Of a DNA stretch of 64,000 nucleotides, positions 1 through 8,744 are shown piece by piece (within the stretch, counting starts at the first letter, position 1; every line of letters starts with the position of its first letter). Under the pieces are notes generated by a model that was given only the letters and a program-made list of their open reading frames with translations, had not been told where the DNA came from and made no database searches. Position numbers and translations under genes: made by a program. Source of the stretch: Tridacna crocea (taxonomy: Eukaryota; Mollusca; Bivalvia; Cardiida; Cardiidae); contig OX031059.1 of assembly GCA_943736015.1 (NCBI GenBank), forward strand, positions 56,927,159-56,991,158, given 5' to 3'.

Positions 1-117
1 CTCACACTACACTTTTAATGTGATCTTTGCCTCTGCCTGTACCCTAACAGAATGTTCTTAATTATATTCTAAGCAAATCAGAAGTTACGTTACCTTGTAA
101 ATCTGGAACCAGGATTT

Positions 118-347
118 GAATTAATTCTTCACCAAACACACTTGGATTTTCATGACTGTAAAAGAAGCTCTTTGAAAACATTAGGGAAAAAGAAAAAAAA
201 AGATGGTAATCAGCATTTTCTCCTTTTCCCACAATGTTTTCTACCCTTTCCAAAAACAAATTTCAATTTCTGAGTTGCTCTGAATTTGTTGTCTGCTAGT
301 GCTTTCAATTTGGAATAGTCTAAAATTTTGTTGTCTGGTAAAGAGTA
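118..347 (+). mobile_element. TTAA-palindrome MITE, subfamily A, decayed
   Basis: The right half is clear: the right palindrome arm, then CTTTCAATTTGG and a TGGTAAAGAGTAA end. The left arm is decayed (an A-rich run replaces the GGGAAAAGGAG block) and the left TTAA is lost. A 65-codon ORF on the minus strand is only a read-through of this repeat. Confidence 0.75.
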
Positions 348-363
348 AAGTTGAGAATGGCTC

Positions 364-919
364 CATCTTCACGAGCCAAGGTAACAATCACTTCATGCAT
401 CTTGCCTCGGCAGATTGAGCCCGATTTTGAGATTCCAGCAACACGCCCCCCGTATTGGATGCTAGTTATTACCCCCCTTTACATTATATTTCTGATATCT
501 AACGAAACATCGTTTTACAAACCGCTTATAAATACAATTATTTAAGTAATGAAGCGATAAGCACAAACCCACTCCGACATTCCATCATAAGGTGCTGGAA
601 TATAACCTAAAACCTCTGATAATTGATTGGTCACCCTGGAACTTTTTGTACATATTGTTTGTCTATGTGTTTTCGGTATTAATCATTTTAGATCCTGCAC
701 ACATCAAAGGAGGCAGTGATGTTCACCTTCTATTTTTATTCAAAAGGTCGCAACCTTGTTCTATTTTTAACAAAAATGAAATGCCATGAGCAATTTGATT
801 CGTGCAGTTAGAGCTAGCTGCAACCAATAAAATTGCGAATCAAGGGAATGTCGAAATCAAGCTCGATCCGCCAAGGGTAGATTAGGGTAGTGGATCGTCA
901 CCCTTGGCTTGCGTAGATG
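364..919 (+). mobile_element. Mutator-like long-TIR MITE, full length (556 bp)
   Basis: Terminal inverted repeats of about 30 bp start CATCTTCACGAGCCAAGG and end CCTTGGCTTGCGTAGATG; inner parts of the TIRs also match (GATCACT against GATCGTC). The flanks are GAATGGCTC (355-363) and GAATGGTTG (920-928), 7 of 9 identical and read as a decayed 9-bp target duplication. Interior AT-rich with no transposase. A 9-bp duplication with long TIRs fits the Mutator superfamily; Merlin is the alternative. A nearly equal-length copy lies at 49123-49677. Confidence 0.75.
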
Positions 920-1077
920 GAATGGTTGGTGTATACAGATCTTGGACCTTGATGTGCACTGTATGAAAGGCTGACATGTTTCTGGTGAAAATTGTAATGA
1001 CTTCAGTTTTCACTCTTGAAATTTTCAGTTAATTTTGTTGATTTTGCACTTTAACTCTTCACCACACAATCCTTGAT

Positions 1078-1285
1078 TTAACCCTGTACCACACAATCCC
1101 GACTTTTTACCCTGGGAGAGAAGCCTTTTGAAAATATTGTGGGAAAAGGAGAAAATGCTAGTAATCACAATATTTTCTGCCCTTCCAAAAACAAAATTTT
1201 AAATTTTCAATCACTTTTATTTTGTTGTCTGCAAATGCCATGACTTTGGTCCAGTCTAAAATATTTTCGTCTGGTGAAGAGTTAA
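1078..1285 (+). mobile_element. TTAA-palindrome MITE, subfamily A
   Basis: It starts TTAACCCTGTACCACACAATCC and ends GGTGAAGAGTTAA. The left palindrome arm is present but most of the right arm is deleted, so this copy no longer folds fully. A second head fragment (TTAACTCTTCACCACACAATCC) abuts it at 1051. Confidence 0.8.
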
Positions 1286-1443
1286 TGACCATGAAACATA
1301 GGGCTTTTAAAAACATTGTGGAAAAAACTGAAAATGGTGGTTACTAGCATTTATCACAGACAAATCTTACCATCTGATCATTAGTTAATTTTTTGTCTGC
1401 TGATGTTTTCAATTTGGACCAGTCACTGAGTCATTTGGTAAAG
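1286..1443 (+). mobile_element. TTAA-palindrome MITE, degenerate
   Basis: It keeps AAAACATTGTGG, a mutated core, and the tail block TTCAATTTGGACCAGTC followed by ATTTGGTAAAGG. Termini are not intact. Confidence 0.55.
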
Positions 1444-1521
1444 GATGCAGGGTACTTGAATATTTCTTACAGAGATTTTATTTAAACTGAAAGCAGGAAA
1501 ACAGTGCCAAGCAATAATAAC

Positions 1522-1754
1522 TTAACCCATTACCACACAATCCCTACTTTTAATATCAACCCTGATTAAGAAGCCTTTGGAAAACACTATGGGAAAAGGA
1601 GAAAATGCTGGTAACCAGCATTTTCTCCATTTCCCACAGTGTTTGCTACCCTTCACAAACCAAATTCTAATTTTTTTTTGTCACCTTTATTTTGTGGCCT
1701 GCAAATGCTTTCAATTTGGCCCAGTCTATAATTCTGTGGTTTGGTCAAGTGTAA
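1522..1754 (+). mobile_element. TTAA-palindrome MITE, subfamily A
   Basis: The left end is TTAACCCATTACCACACAATCC. The palindrome is centred near 1615 on GCTGGTAACCAGC with a few arm mismatches; the right TTAA has decayed to GTAAA. The next copy follows directly. Confidence 0.85.
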
Positions 1755-1982
1755 AAATCCTGCACTGTTCACCACAGAGTCCCAACTTGTAATGACCCTG
1801 AGAAAGAAGCCGAAAGAAAACATTGTGGGAAAATGAGGAAATGCTGGTAACCAGCATTTTATCCTTTTACCACAATGTTTTCTACCATATCAGTTAGATA
1901 TCATCATATTACCAAGAATGAATTTGTTGTCTGCAGATGCTTTGAATTTGGTCCATTCCAAAAATTTGTCTGGTAGAGTTAA
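1755..1982 (+). mobile_element. TTAA-palindrome MITE, subfamily A
   Basis: It lies head-to-tail with the preceding copy. The palindrome core is intact but both arms carry substitutions (AAAATGAGGAAATG against CATTTTATCCTTTT). It ends GTCTGGTAGAGTTAA. Confidence 0.8.
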
Positions 1983-2091
1983 CTGCTGAATGAATGTTTT
2001 TATTTCGAAGGATGGATCTAATTATCGAAAATCAGGGATGTTTCTCCAGAATATTAAATTTTCATCAATGTTTTACCAAACATTTCCTTGT

Positions 2092-2432
2092 TTTAACCCT
2101 TTACTAAACAATTCTGACTTTTCAGACCCTTTGGCTGAAGAAAACATTGTGGGTAAGGAAGAAAATGCTGGTAACAAATATTTTTACTTTACTATTTTTT
2201 TCTGCCTTTCCAAAAATAACTCATTTTTTTTAAATCGCTATAATTATTTTTTTTTACCAAATGACAAAATTTTGGACTGGTTAAAATTGAAAGCTTTAAT
2301 TTTGCAGACGACTTCATAAATTGAAATCTGGTTACCAGCATTTTCTCATTGTCCCACATTGTTTTCAAAATACTTCTTTCTCATGGTCGTTAAAAGTCAG
2401 GATTGTGTTGTAAAGAGTTAATAATATTATAT
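2092..2432. mobile_element. Two fused TTAA-palindrome MITE halves in opposite orientation
   Basis: The left part (from 2092, TTAACCCTTTACTAAACAATTC) is a plus-oriented left half. From about 2256 the sequence changes to a minus-oriented copy (ACCAAATGACAAAATTTTGG to TTGTAAAGAGTTAA). This looks like a recombined or self-inserted pair. The adjoining 2433-2484 is another tail fragment. Confidence 0.65.
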
Positions 2433-2480
2433 GCAAATGCTTTTGATTTGGACAATTCTAAAATGTCATTTGGTAAAGAG

Positions 2481-2708
2481 TTAACCCTTTCCCAAACAAG
2501 CCCTGGTTTTTACGTGTCTGCAGTAAAAGTCTTCTGAAAACACTGTGGGAAAAGGAGAAATTGCTTGTAACAAGCAATTTCTCCTTTTCCCACAGTGTTT
2601 TCTACCCTTTTTGAGAACTTTCTGCCATTTTCTCCAAATCTAAAATTATCGTCTGCAAACTCTTTTGATTTGGAAGGGTCCAAAATTTGTCGTCTGGGAA
2701 AGGGTTAA
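2481..2708 (+). mobile_element. TTAA-palindrome MITE, subfamily B
   Basis: TTAA at both ends, CCCTTTCCCAAACAAGCCC left terminus and GTCTGGGAAAGGGTTAA right terminus. The palindrome core is GCTTGTAACAAGC rather than GCTGGTAACCAGC, and ACTGTGGG pairs with CCCACAGT. Both differences are compensated in the opposite arm. Confidence 0.9.
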
Positions 2709-2789
2709 GGATCCTGAGTGGGAAGGTATTTTTTCCTCCCACAATCTTTTTCTACAGTTTAAAAGCAGAAGTTATTGTTTGAACTACAT

Positions 2790-3018
2790 TTAACGTTTTA
2801 CCACATAATCCCACGTTCTAACAACCTTGTGAAAGAGGCCTTTTGAAAACATTGTTGGAAAAGGAGAAAATGGTGGTAACCAGCATTTTCTCCTTTTCCA
2901 ACAATGCTTTCTACCGTATCAAAGACAGAAATTGCCATTTGAGCACCACATAAATTGTCGTCTGCAAGTGTTTTCAATTTGGACTAGTCTAAAATTTTGT
3001 TGTTTGGGAAAGAGTTAA
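2790..3018 (+). mobile_element. TTAA-palindrome MITE, subfamily A
   Basis: TTAA ends at 2790 and 3015. The arms carry ATTGTTGGAAAAGG and CCTTTTCCAACAAT, so GTGGG/CCCAC has become GTTGG/CCAAC on both sides, with pairing kept. A tail fragment of another copy follows to about 3075. Confidence 0.9.
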
Positions 3019-3139
3019 TTTGTTGTCTACAAATCCTTTCATCTTGAACATGTCTAGAATATTATCATAAGGTAACCAGTGTACTAGTAACAGTGTAAAA
3101 TTTCAATTGAAGATTCAAGTTAAGATTGCTAGTTCTCTA

Positions 3140-3263
3140 GTTCTGTGCAAACAATCTCAGTTTTTTTAGGACCCTGAAATAGAATCCTTTTGAAAGCACT
3201 GTGGGAAAAGGAGAAAATGCTGGTAACCAGCATTTTCTCCTTTTCCAACAAAGTTTTCTACCC
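3140..3263 (+). mobile_element. TTAA-palindrome MITE, right side truncated
   Basis: A left half and a nearly intact palindrome (GCTGGTAACCAGC) stop after TTTTCTACCCTG at 3263, where unrelated CpG-richer sequence begins. This may be the edge of an insertion. Confidence 0.7.
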
Positions 3264-3901
3264 TGCTTCAGGGTTCAAATTCAACGGTCGCAAACTCACA
3301 AAATGCGAGCTGAAATGAAAAAATGTGATTGCCAAATTCTAAAGGTCGAAATAATTTGCGAGTGAGCCGGAAAATGGGCAAACCTACCGCTTAAAATTCT
3401 GAATTAATCTATGAATGCGGTCGTTTTTAGTGTTCACTGTATTGCGGGATGCGGTGTAGAACTATTCTTTGAGAGTATCGCCGACCACCTGAGATTCATA
3501 GAGACGCTTGTTGCGATACTATAAATACACGTATCGGATATTTAAAGCACGTAGACGATTCTGACGTTGTTTTTACGTCTGTCTGCATTGCCTCGCTGAG
3601 AGTATGGAGCGGAAAAAGCTATAGTTTTTTCAGCAAAATGCCGTATTCTGTGACATTGCCGGAATACACACACCCCAAAACGATAAAACTGTCGAAGCCC
3701 ACTGTCGAATGTGCAAAGTCTGAGCTATAATATTAGCCGTATTCGACGGGTAATCACAGTTTTTCGTGTTGCACTCTTTGTATTCCAATTGTAAATTTAA
3801 CAATTTCGTAAACCTTTGGGAAGCACAAACCTTGCGCTCTCAAATCGACGTAATGTTTGTGAAGCACGAAACAGGCACCTTATAGGTAGGCGGAGCTTAT
3901 A
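3264..3901. other. CpG-richer stretch, no local repeat family
   Basis: About 640 bp with visibly more CG dinucleotides than its surroundings and no match to the other families in the window. Its left edge cuts a MITE after TACCCTG, and a MITE-like fragment (AACATTGTAGGAAAAGGAG, 3902-3950) follows on the right. It could be an insertion of a family not otherwise present, or old unique sequence. No ORF or convincing TIR was seen. Confidence 0.4.
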
Positions 3902-4263
3902 ACATTGTAGGAAAAGGAGAAATTGCTCATCAGTGTTTTCCTAAGTTTCCCATTTCAGAGTAGATAAAACAGGGGACTGAGTGGCAATAGGTTAAAATAT
4001 TGCTAGTACAAAATTGAGTTTTGCTAGTAGAAAAAATGGCCACTAGCAAATTTTTGCTAGTTGAAAAAAAAATTAAATTTGACCCCTGCTGCTTGAAACA
4101 AATTTCAGTTTTTGAGTTACTTGTACCAATTAAAACAGAAGTGGAATGCATGAAAGCCAGACAAAACGTTCTTCCAAGGGAAGCCGATGGTAGTCAGATG
4201 CATTCAAAGTCTGTCATTTGCACATCTTTGTCTGTTTTGTCAGATGGAAATTTTTTAACATGC

Positions 4264-4492
4264 TTAACCCTTTCCCAAACAAGCCCTTGTTTTTACGTGT
4301 CTGCAGTACAAGTGTTTTGAAAACACTGCGGGAAAAGGAAAAATTGCTCGTAACAAGCAATTTCTCCTTTTCCCACAGTGTTTTTTACCCATTTAGAGAA
4401 CTTACTGCCAATTTTTATCAAATTTGAAATTGTCGTCTGCGAACTATTTGAGTTTGGAAGAGTCTAAAATTTGTCGTTTGGGAAAGGCTTAA
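4264..4492 (+). mobile_element. TTAA-palindrome MITE, subfamily B
   Basis: TTAACCCTTTCCCAAACAAGCCC to TTTGGGAAAGGCTTAA. The core is GCTCGTAACAAGC, one mismatch from a perfect palindrome. Closely similar to the copy at 2481 along its whole length. Confidence 0.9.
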
Positions 4493-4941
4493 AACTTGCC
4501 ACCAGATGGAACAGACATAACCAGGCACTGCTGGACAAATAGTGGATTCACTGGATAAGAAATGGACGTAAAACTGATACAAAGAAATATTAAAATGGTT
4601 TTTTATCCATTACTTGTTTGTTAGCTTAATTATGATGACCAAACCTGAAAAAAGCTTTTATAGTCTTTGTAGATTAAGATCAGTATCCACAAATTGTCCA
4701 GAATGATCTGAACTGTACACTAGTATCCTTTGTTATTCTCTGAAATATGCATGTTGTGGATCTTGTTTACCATTGTATATTGTCAGTCTTCATTTTCTTT
4801 GAGATCAAAGGGTTGATGGAAAAACTACATTTTCTGGAATGTTGTATTTTTGGTACAATGGCAATGAAATACTTGGGTAGTTTACACTTAGTCCTGCCTT
4901 GTTAATCCCTGTACTTATCACCATTATAGTAACTTAGTCAC

Positions 4942-5169
4942 TTATCCCATTACCACACAATCCTTACTTTCTACGATCCTGTGAAAGAAGCCCTTAGAAA
5001 ACATTGTGAGAAAAGGAGAAAATGCTGGTAACCAGCATTTTCTCCTTTCCCCACAATGTTTTCTACCCTTCACAAAATAAATTACAAATTTTCAGTCATT
5101 TTATTTCGTCGTCTGCAAATACTTTCGATTTGGACAAAATTAAAATATTGTTGTTTAGTAATGAGTAAA
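4942..5169 (+). mobile_element. TTAA-palindrome MITE, subfamily A
   Basis: The left end is mutated to TTATCCCATTACCACACAATCC. The palindrome is near-complete around 5028 and the right end reads TTTAGTAATGAGTAAA. Confidence 0.85.
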
Positions 5170-5218
5170 GGCTGCTCACCCTCAGGATGCTTAAAGCATG
5201 ACTTCATGACCTTTTGCT

Positions 5219-5278
5219 GACAGTGTAGATCAAGATCAGACTGCACAAAATATGGTCTCATCTTTGATCTACACTGAC
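5219..5278. repeat. Dispersed GTAGATCAAGATCAGAC hairpin repeat
   Basis: An imperfect inverted repeat: CAGTGTAGATCAAGATCAGAC on the left and its complement (GTCTCATCTTTGATCTACACTG) on the right, spaced by about 15 nt. The same unit recurs at 8311, 16221, 18077, 20693, 21131 and 41341. Confidence 0.8.
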
Positions 5279-5608
5279 TGGTACAGGGATATTTTTCTCC
5301 AAAACATGAATTTGAATTTAGCATCATTGGATTTTTTTTCTATCAGCTTGAAAGTTCCTTTTAGCAGGACAAGGGTTAAGTTATCTATTGATGGTAATTT
5401 TCAAATTTGGTGGCAGTATATCTTTAGAAATATTTAGAATTTCTTCCTAGAAATGGAGAAAGTGAACATAGCATTCAATGAACCACTAGATTGCTGAAAA
5501 AATTATCAGATTCGGAATTTCCTGAATTCTGGTCTGTATCTTCTATGCTAACAGAGGTTTTCAGCATTTTAGGGGATAAAATGATTAAAAGTTTTCACCT
5601 CATTTCAG

Positions 5609-5677
5609 ATCAAAGATCAAGTCAGTAGACAATTAAATGCACTCTCATATATAGACCAACAACACGATATCCGCTGA
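5609..5677 (+). CDS. Candidate terminal coding exon (weak)
   Basis: A good splice acceptor (pyrimidine-rich tract then TTTCAG at 5603-5608) precedes 22 open codons in phase 0, beginning IKDQVSRQLNALSYIDQQHD and ending at TGA 5675-5677. An AATAAA lies at 5827-5832, about 150 nt downstream, where a 3' UTR would end. The peptide is not recognised and no upstream partner exon was identified. A 23-codon reading frame can occur by chance, so this is a suggestion only. Confidence 0.22.
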   Translation: MKDQVSRQLNALSYIDQQHDIR

Positions 5678-6101
5678 GGAAAATATATTGGTTCTAATCG
5701 TCACAGTGAGAGAAATGGATTTTATTGTTTTGAGTGAAAAAAACATGCCCTTGTTGATGAACATTTAAATGCTTCATGTAAGAAAACAATAAGATTGTGT
5801 GTGTGTCAAATTGACTGGAAAAGGAAAATAAAAGTAAGGCCTAATAGTCATAGTGGAGAGTTTTAGTTGACTTTTAGGGAATTTGTTCAGGAAACTGAGT
5901 TGAACATTTTAGACAGGAAACAAAATTTAATGACATCATAACAGAGCAAATATGTAAAGTTTTGTACAACTTTTTATTCAGAGTCGACATTTGTATTGAG
6001 ACAAATTAAGAACTCTTGTAAAGTACTTTTATAGAAAATTTATGAGTTTTTATTCATGAAAATGGAAATATAGTTAGCTGTTTGAATCTCGAGCACAAAA
6101 C

Positions 6102-6199
6102 ATGATGGAAGCAGAGTTTGGAGAACTGACAGATTTGAAATTTGCTACCCTTGCAGCAGTCAGGAACCGCTGTCGGAGACACACTCTAGCAAATGTTCG
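6102..6199 (+). CDS. Candidate first coding exon (weak to moderate)
   Basis: ATG at 6102 (a second ATG directly follows) in an AAAC-ATG context opens 32 codons running into a strong donor, CG|GTAAGT, at 6200. The peptide starts MMEAEFGELTDLKFATLAAV and continues with an Arg-rich stretch (RNRCRRHTLANV). It has even composition and lies outside all repeat families found. The exon ends in phase 2. The short exon at 40675-40704 continues this phase without a stop, so the two could belong to one gene with a repeat-filled intron of about 34 kb. The family is not recognised. The link is inference. Confidence 0.35.
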
Positions 6200-6419
6200 G
6201 TAAGTTGAGTTTAAAAGTTTTCTCTTGGTGAACAGTACATTTCCCTGGCTTTATTTAAGTGGCATTTTTAGCAGTTCTTCATTAGATAAAAAATTAAATA
6301 TATTTGACAAGAATTGAATGAATTACTCACAAAAACAATGCTGTTAGAAGTGAACAACTGTCATTCAGAGCTCAAGATAGAGGAATGACTTTGATTTTTG
6401 AAATTGAAAATATTAATAA

Positions 6420-6516
6420 TTCTCCACTAAACCCTGTGTTGTGGTTACTCATTAGAATCCTCTCATTGAGACGATTCTAATGAGTATCAACAACATAGGT
6501 TTTTGAGGAGAAATAA
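6420..6516. repeat. Pre-miRNA-like imperfect hairpin
   Basis: Two arms of about 40 nt around a loop of about 13 nt. The inner 14 bp (TACTCATTAGAATC against GATTCTAATGAGTA) are perfect, and the outer part (TTCTCC against GGAGAA at the base) pairs with mismatches; I count about 32 of 40 positions paired. It lies about 220 nt downstream of the candidate exon. It could be a small MITE or a microRNA precursor. Confidence 0.5.
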
Positions 6517-7130
6517 TGGATTTGAAATACCATCACACCCTCTTATCTAGAGCTTAGTCATGGTGTTTTGATCAATCTTTATTGCAACCAATGACTGAAA
6601 TTCACCTTTTGAGTCAGTAGACCTGTATATCCTACACACAATGCAATGTTAAGGCCGTTTTGATCAGAACAAATATATTGACAAAAATAGTGGACAGTTA
6701 TAATACAGTAGGCCTAAGTACCAGATTGGATGGCAGTTTTGGTTGTAGTCTCATCTTGATCACCACTACCCACAAAATGCAACTATTATCACAGACTCTC
6801 AAAGGGTTGAGAAGCACTGTTTCGGTTATAGATATATCATGGTTTGATGTCAAATGCATCTGACCTCCAAGATGGAATGCTTGTCATTTTTCATACAGAA
6901 AATCAATTTGTAATTGTAGAATGTTTACATTTTGCCATGCATAACTTGGTGCACAAATAATCCTTCTGTCAAGAAATGCTGTTTCAAAGGATCTACTCTT
7001 ATTCAATTTTGTCTTCGAAAGGTGAAGCCTAAAATTGTGAGACTTGCAGATACAAAGTGTTGTTGGTGCCTAGATCACCATAATCACCATAATAGGATGT
7101 ACTTCTTTTCATTAGAGGCTAGTTTAATCC
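6517..7130. other. No recognised feature
   Basis: AT-rich sequence without a family repeat or convincing exon. Two ORFs of 67 and 73 codons are present without coding support. Confidence 0.5.
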
Positions 7131-7353
7131 TTAACCTGATATGTCAATTTTAGGCTCTTACATTTCAGCAGCAAATAAAGATATGATGTCAAAAATATGG
7201 AAAAACGAGGATACAAGTATCTGATTGAGTGGAAAACATTTTGGGAAAAGGAGAAATTGCTCATTACGAGCAATTTCTCCTTTTCCCACAATGTTTTCAA
7301 AAGCTGTCTGTTGTTGATGTGTCAAAATGAGTATCTATGGAGTAAAGGGTTAA
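7131..7353 (+). mobile_element. TTAA-palindrome MITE, subfamily C
   Basis: TTAA ends at 7131 and 7350. The shoulders (TCAGCAGCAAATAAAGATATG on the left, GCTGTCTGTTGTTGATGTG on the right) are unrelated to subfamily A, yet the palindrome arms are the same GGGAAAAGGAGAAA block. The core is GCTCATTACGAGC with one mismatch. A head fragment (TTAACCCTTATCC) follows immediately. Confidence 0.9.
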
Positions 7354-7379
7354 CCCTTATCCTGCTAAATAACTGCATA

Positions 7380-7607
7380 TTAACTCTTTACCACACAATC
7401 CGGACTTTTAATGACCCTGAGAAAGAAGCTTTTAAGAAAACATTGCAGGAAAAGGAGAAAATACTGGTAACCAGCATTTTCTGCATTTCCCACAATGTTT
7501 TCTACCCAGCTGGAAACAAATCATAATTTTTGAGCTATGTTTATTTTGCTGTCTGCAACTGCTTTCAGTTTGGACCATTCCAACATTTTGTCGTTTGAAA
7601 GAGTTAA
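7380..7607 (+). mobile_element. TTAA-palindrome MITE, subfamily A
   Basis: TTAACTCTTTACCACACAATCC to GTTTGAAAGAGTTAA, palindrome near 7472 with a few arm mismatches. Overlapping ORFs on both strands are read-throughs. Confidence 0.9.
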
Positions 7608-7974
7608 ATTTCAAGAGCAAATTAACTTTCTTGAAATTATGTCATGCTAGAAGTGAGTATGAGTTGATGAAGTGAAACAAACTCAGCTAAGATTTTTGTG
7701 AAAACATGTTATTACTGTTGAGACCAAATATTTTCTATGATCATGATAGAATTTACTGAAGATACTTTGTTTCAGTTTGACCGAATAAGGTCACACTAGG
7801 TGTTAAACGAGGTGACACCAGCTCATGTATATATGGAAAGTGATATAATCACCCTGGGGCCCATTTTTTGTGTTCATTCTAAATGAAACTTGCTTAGACA
7901 TTTTAATCTTACAATCCTTTTTATCTTTCCAAAAGCATTTTTTAATGCAAAAACTGAGCCATAGGGTAAATTAA

Positions 7975-8180
7975 TTAACCCTTTACCACACAATCCTGAC
8001 TTGTAATGACCCTAAAAAAGAAGTCTTTTGAAAACACTGGGGGAAAAGGCACTTTCTTCTTTTCCCACAATGTCTTCCATCCTTTCCAAAGGAATCCTCG
8101 AAAATTTAGTCACATTTGTATTGTTGTCCACAAAATTAATGCTTTCAGTTTGGACTTGTCTTGAATTTTGCTGTTTGGTG
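7975..8180 (+). mobile_element. TTAA-palindrome MITE, core deleted
   Basis: TTAACCCTTTACCACACAATCC is intact on the left, but the centre is collapsed: GGGGGAAAAGGCACTTTC replaces most of both arms. The right end stops at GCTGTTTGGT without TTAA. Confidence 0.75.
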
Positions 8181-8310
8181 TCATCTGCCTTATTTTGCAA
8201 AAACATCAACATTTTATATCTCTGTTATTACTGCATAATGTTTGCTTCAATACTGGATTAGGTCTTACTTTCAATCAGTCTGATATTAGATCTACACTAT
8301 CTCCTTATTT

Positions 8311-8373
8311 GGACAGTGTATAATCAAGATCAGACTGTATGTTGTGTCCAGTCTGATCTTGATCTACAATGTC
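8311..8373. repeat. Dispersed GTAGATCAAGATCAGAC hairpin repeat
   Basis: GGACAGTGTATAATCAAGATC on the left and CAGTCTGATCTTGATCTAC on the right form an imperfect hairpin. It is followed by AAAGGTCAGTGAGTCACTC, which is also conserved after the 41341 copy. Confidence 0.75.
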
Positions 8374-8569
8374 CATAAAAGGTCAGTGAGTCACTCTTAG
8401 CAGCCTAAGGATTTAATTGTTTATGAGAGTTATGCCTCTTTTTTGACTTCAAATTTTCATTGAAAGTCAGTCCATTTCTTAGAGCAAGTACAATCCAGCA
8501 TATGCACCTGCATGCGATGCTCATTGTAGAAGCTTTTTTTGAGCATAAATAAAATGTTTACATAATATG

Positions 8570-8680
8570 TGACCCATCATGCAAAAAAGGACCATCTGGG
8601 AACTGCGAAAACTGTCAGCCCTTGTCAGACTGCAAGAATTGCGCAGGCTGATCAGGGTTGACATTCTTTGCTTTAATGAC
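8570..8680 (+). repeat. GCTGATCAGGGTTGAC repeat fragment
   Basis: GACCATCTGGGAACTGCGAA, then GTCAGACTGCAAGAATTGCG and GCAGGCTGATCAGGGTTGAC. The reverse-complement unit is at 57369-57452, which shows a dispersed family with internal inverted symmetry. Confidence 0.65.
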
Positions 8681-8744
8681 ATTTTCTGTATGATCGGAAG
8701 TGATCATTATACCTTGTTGTACAATCATTTTTTAATTTCCAACT

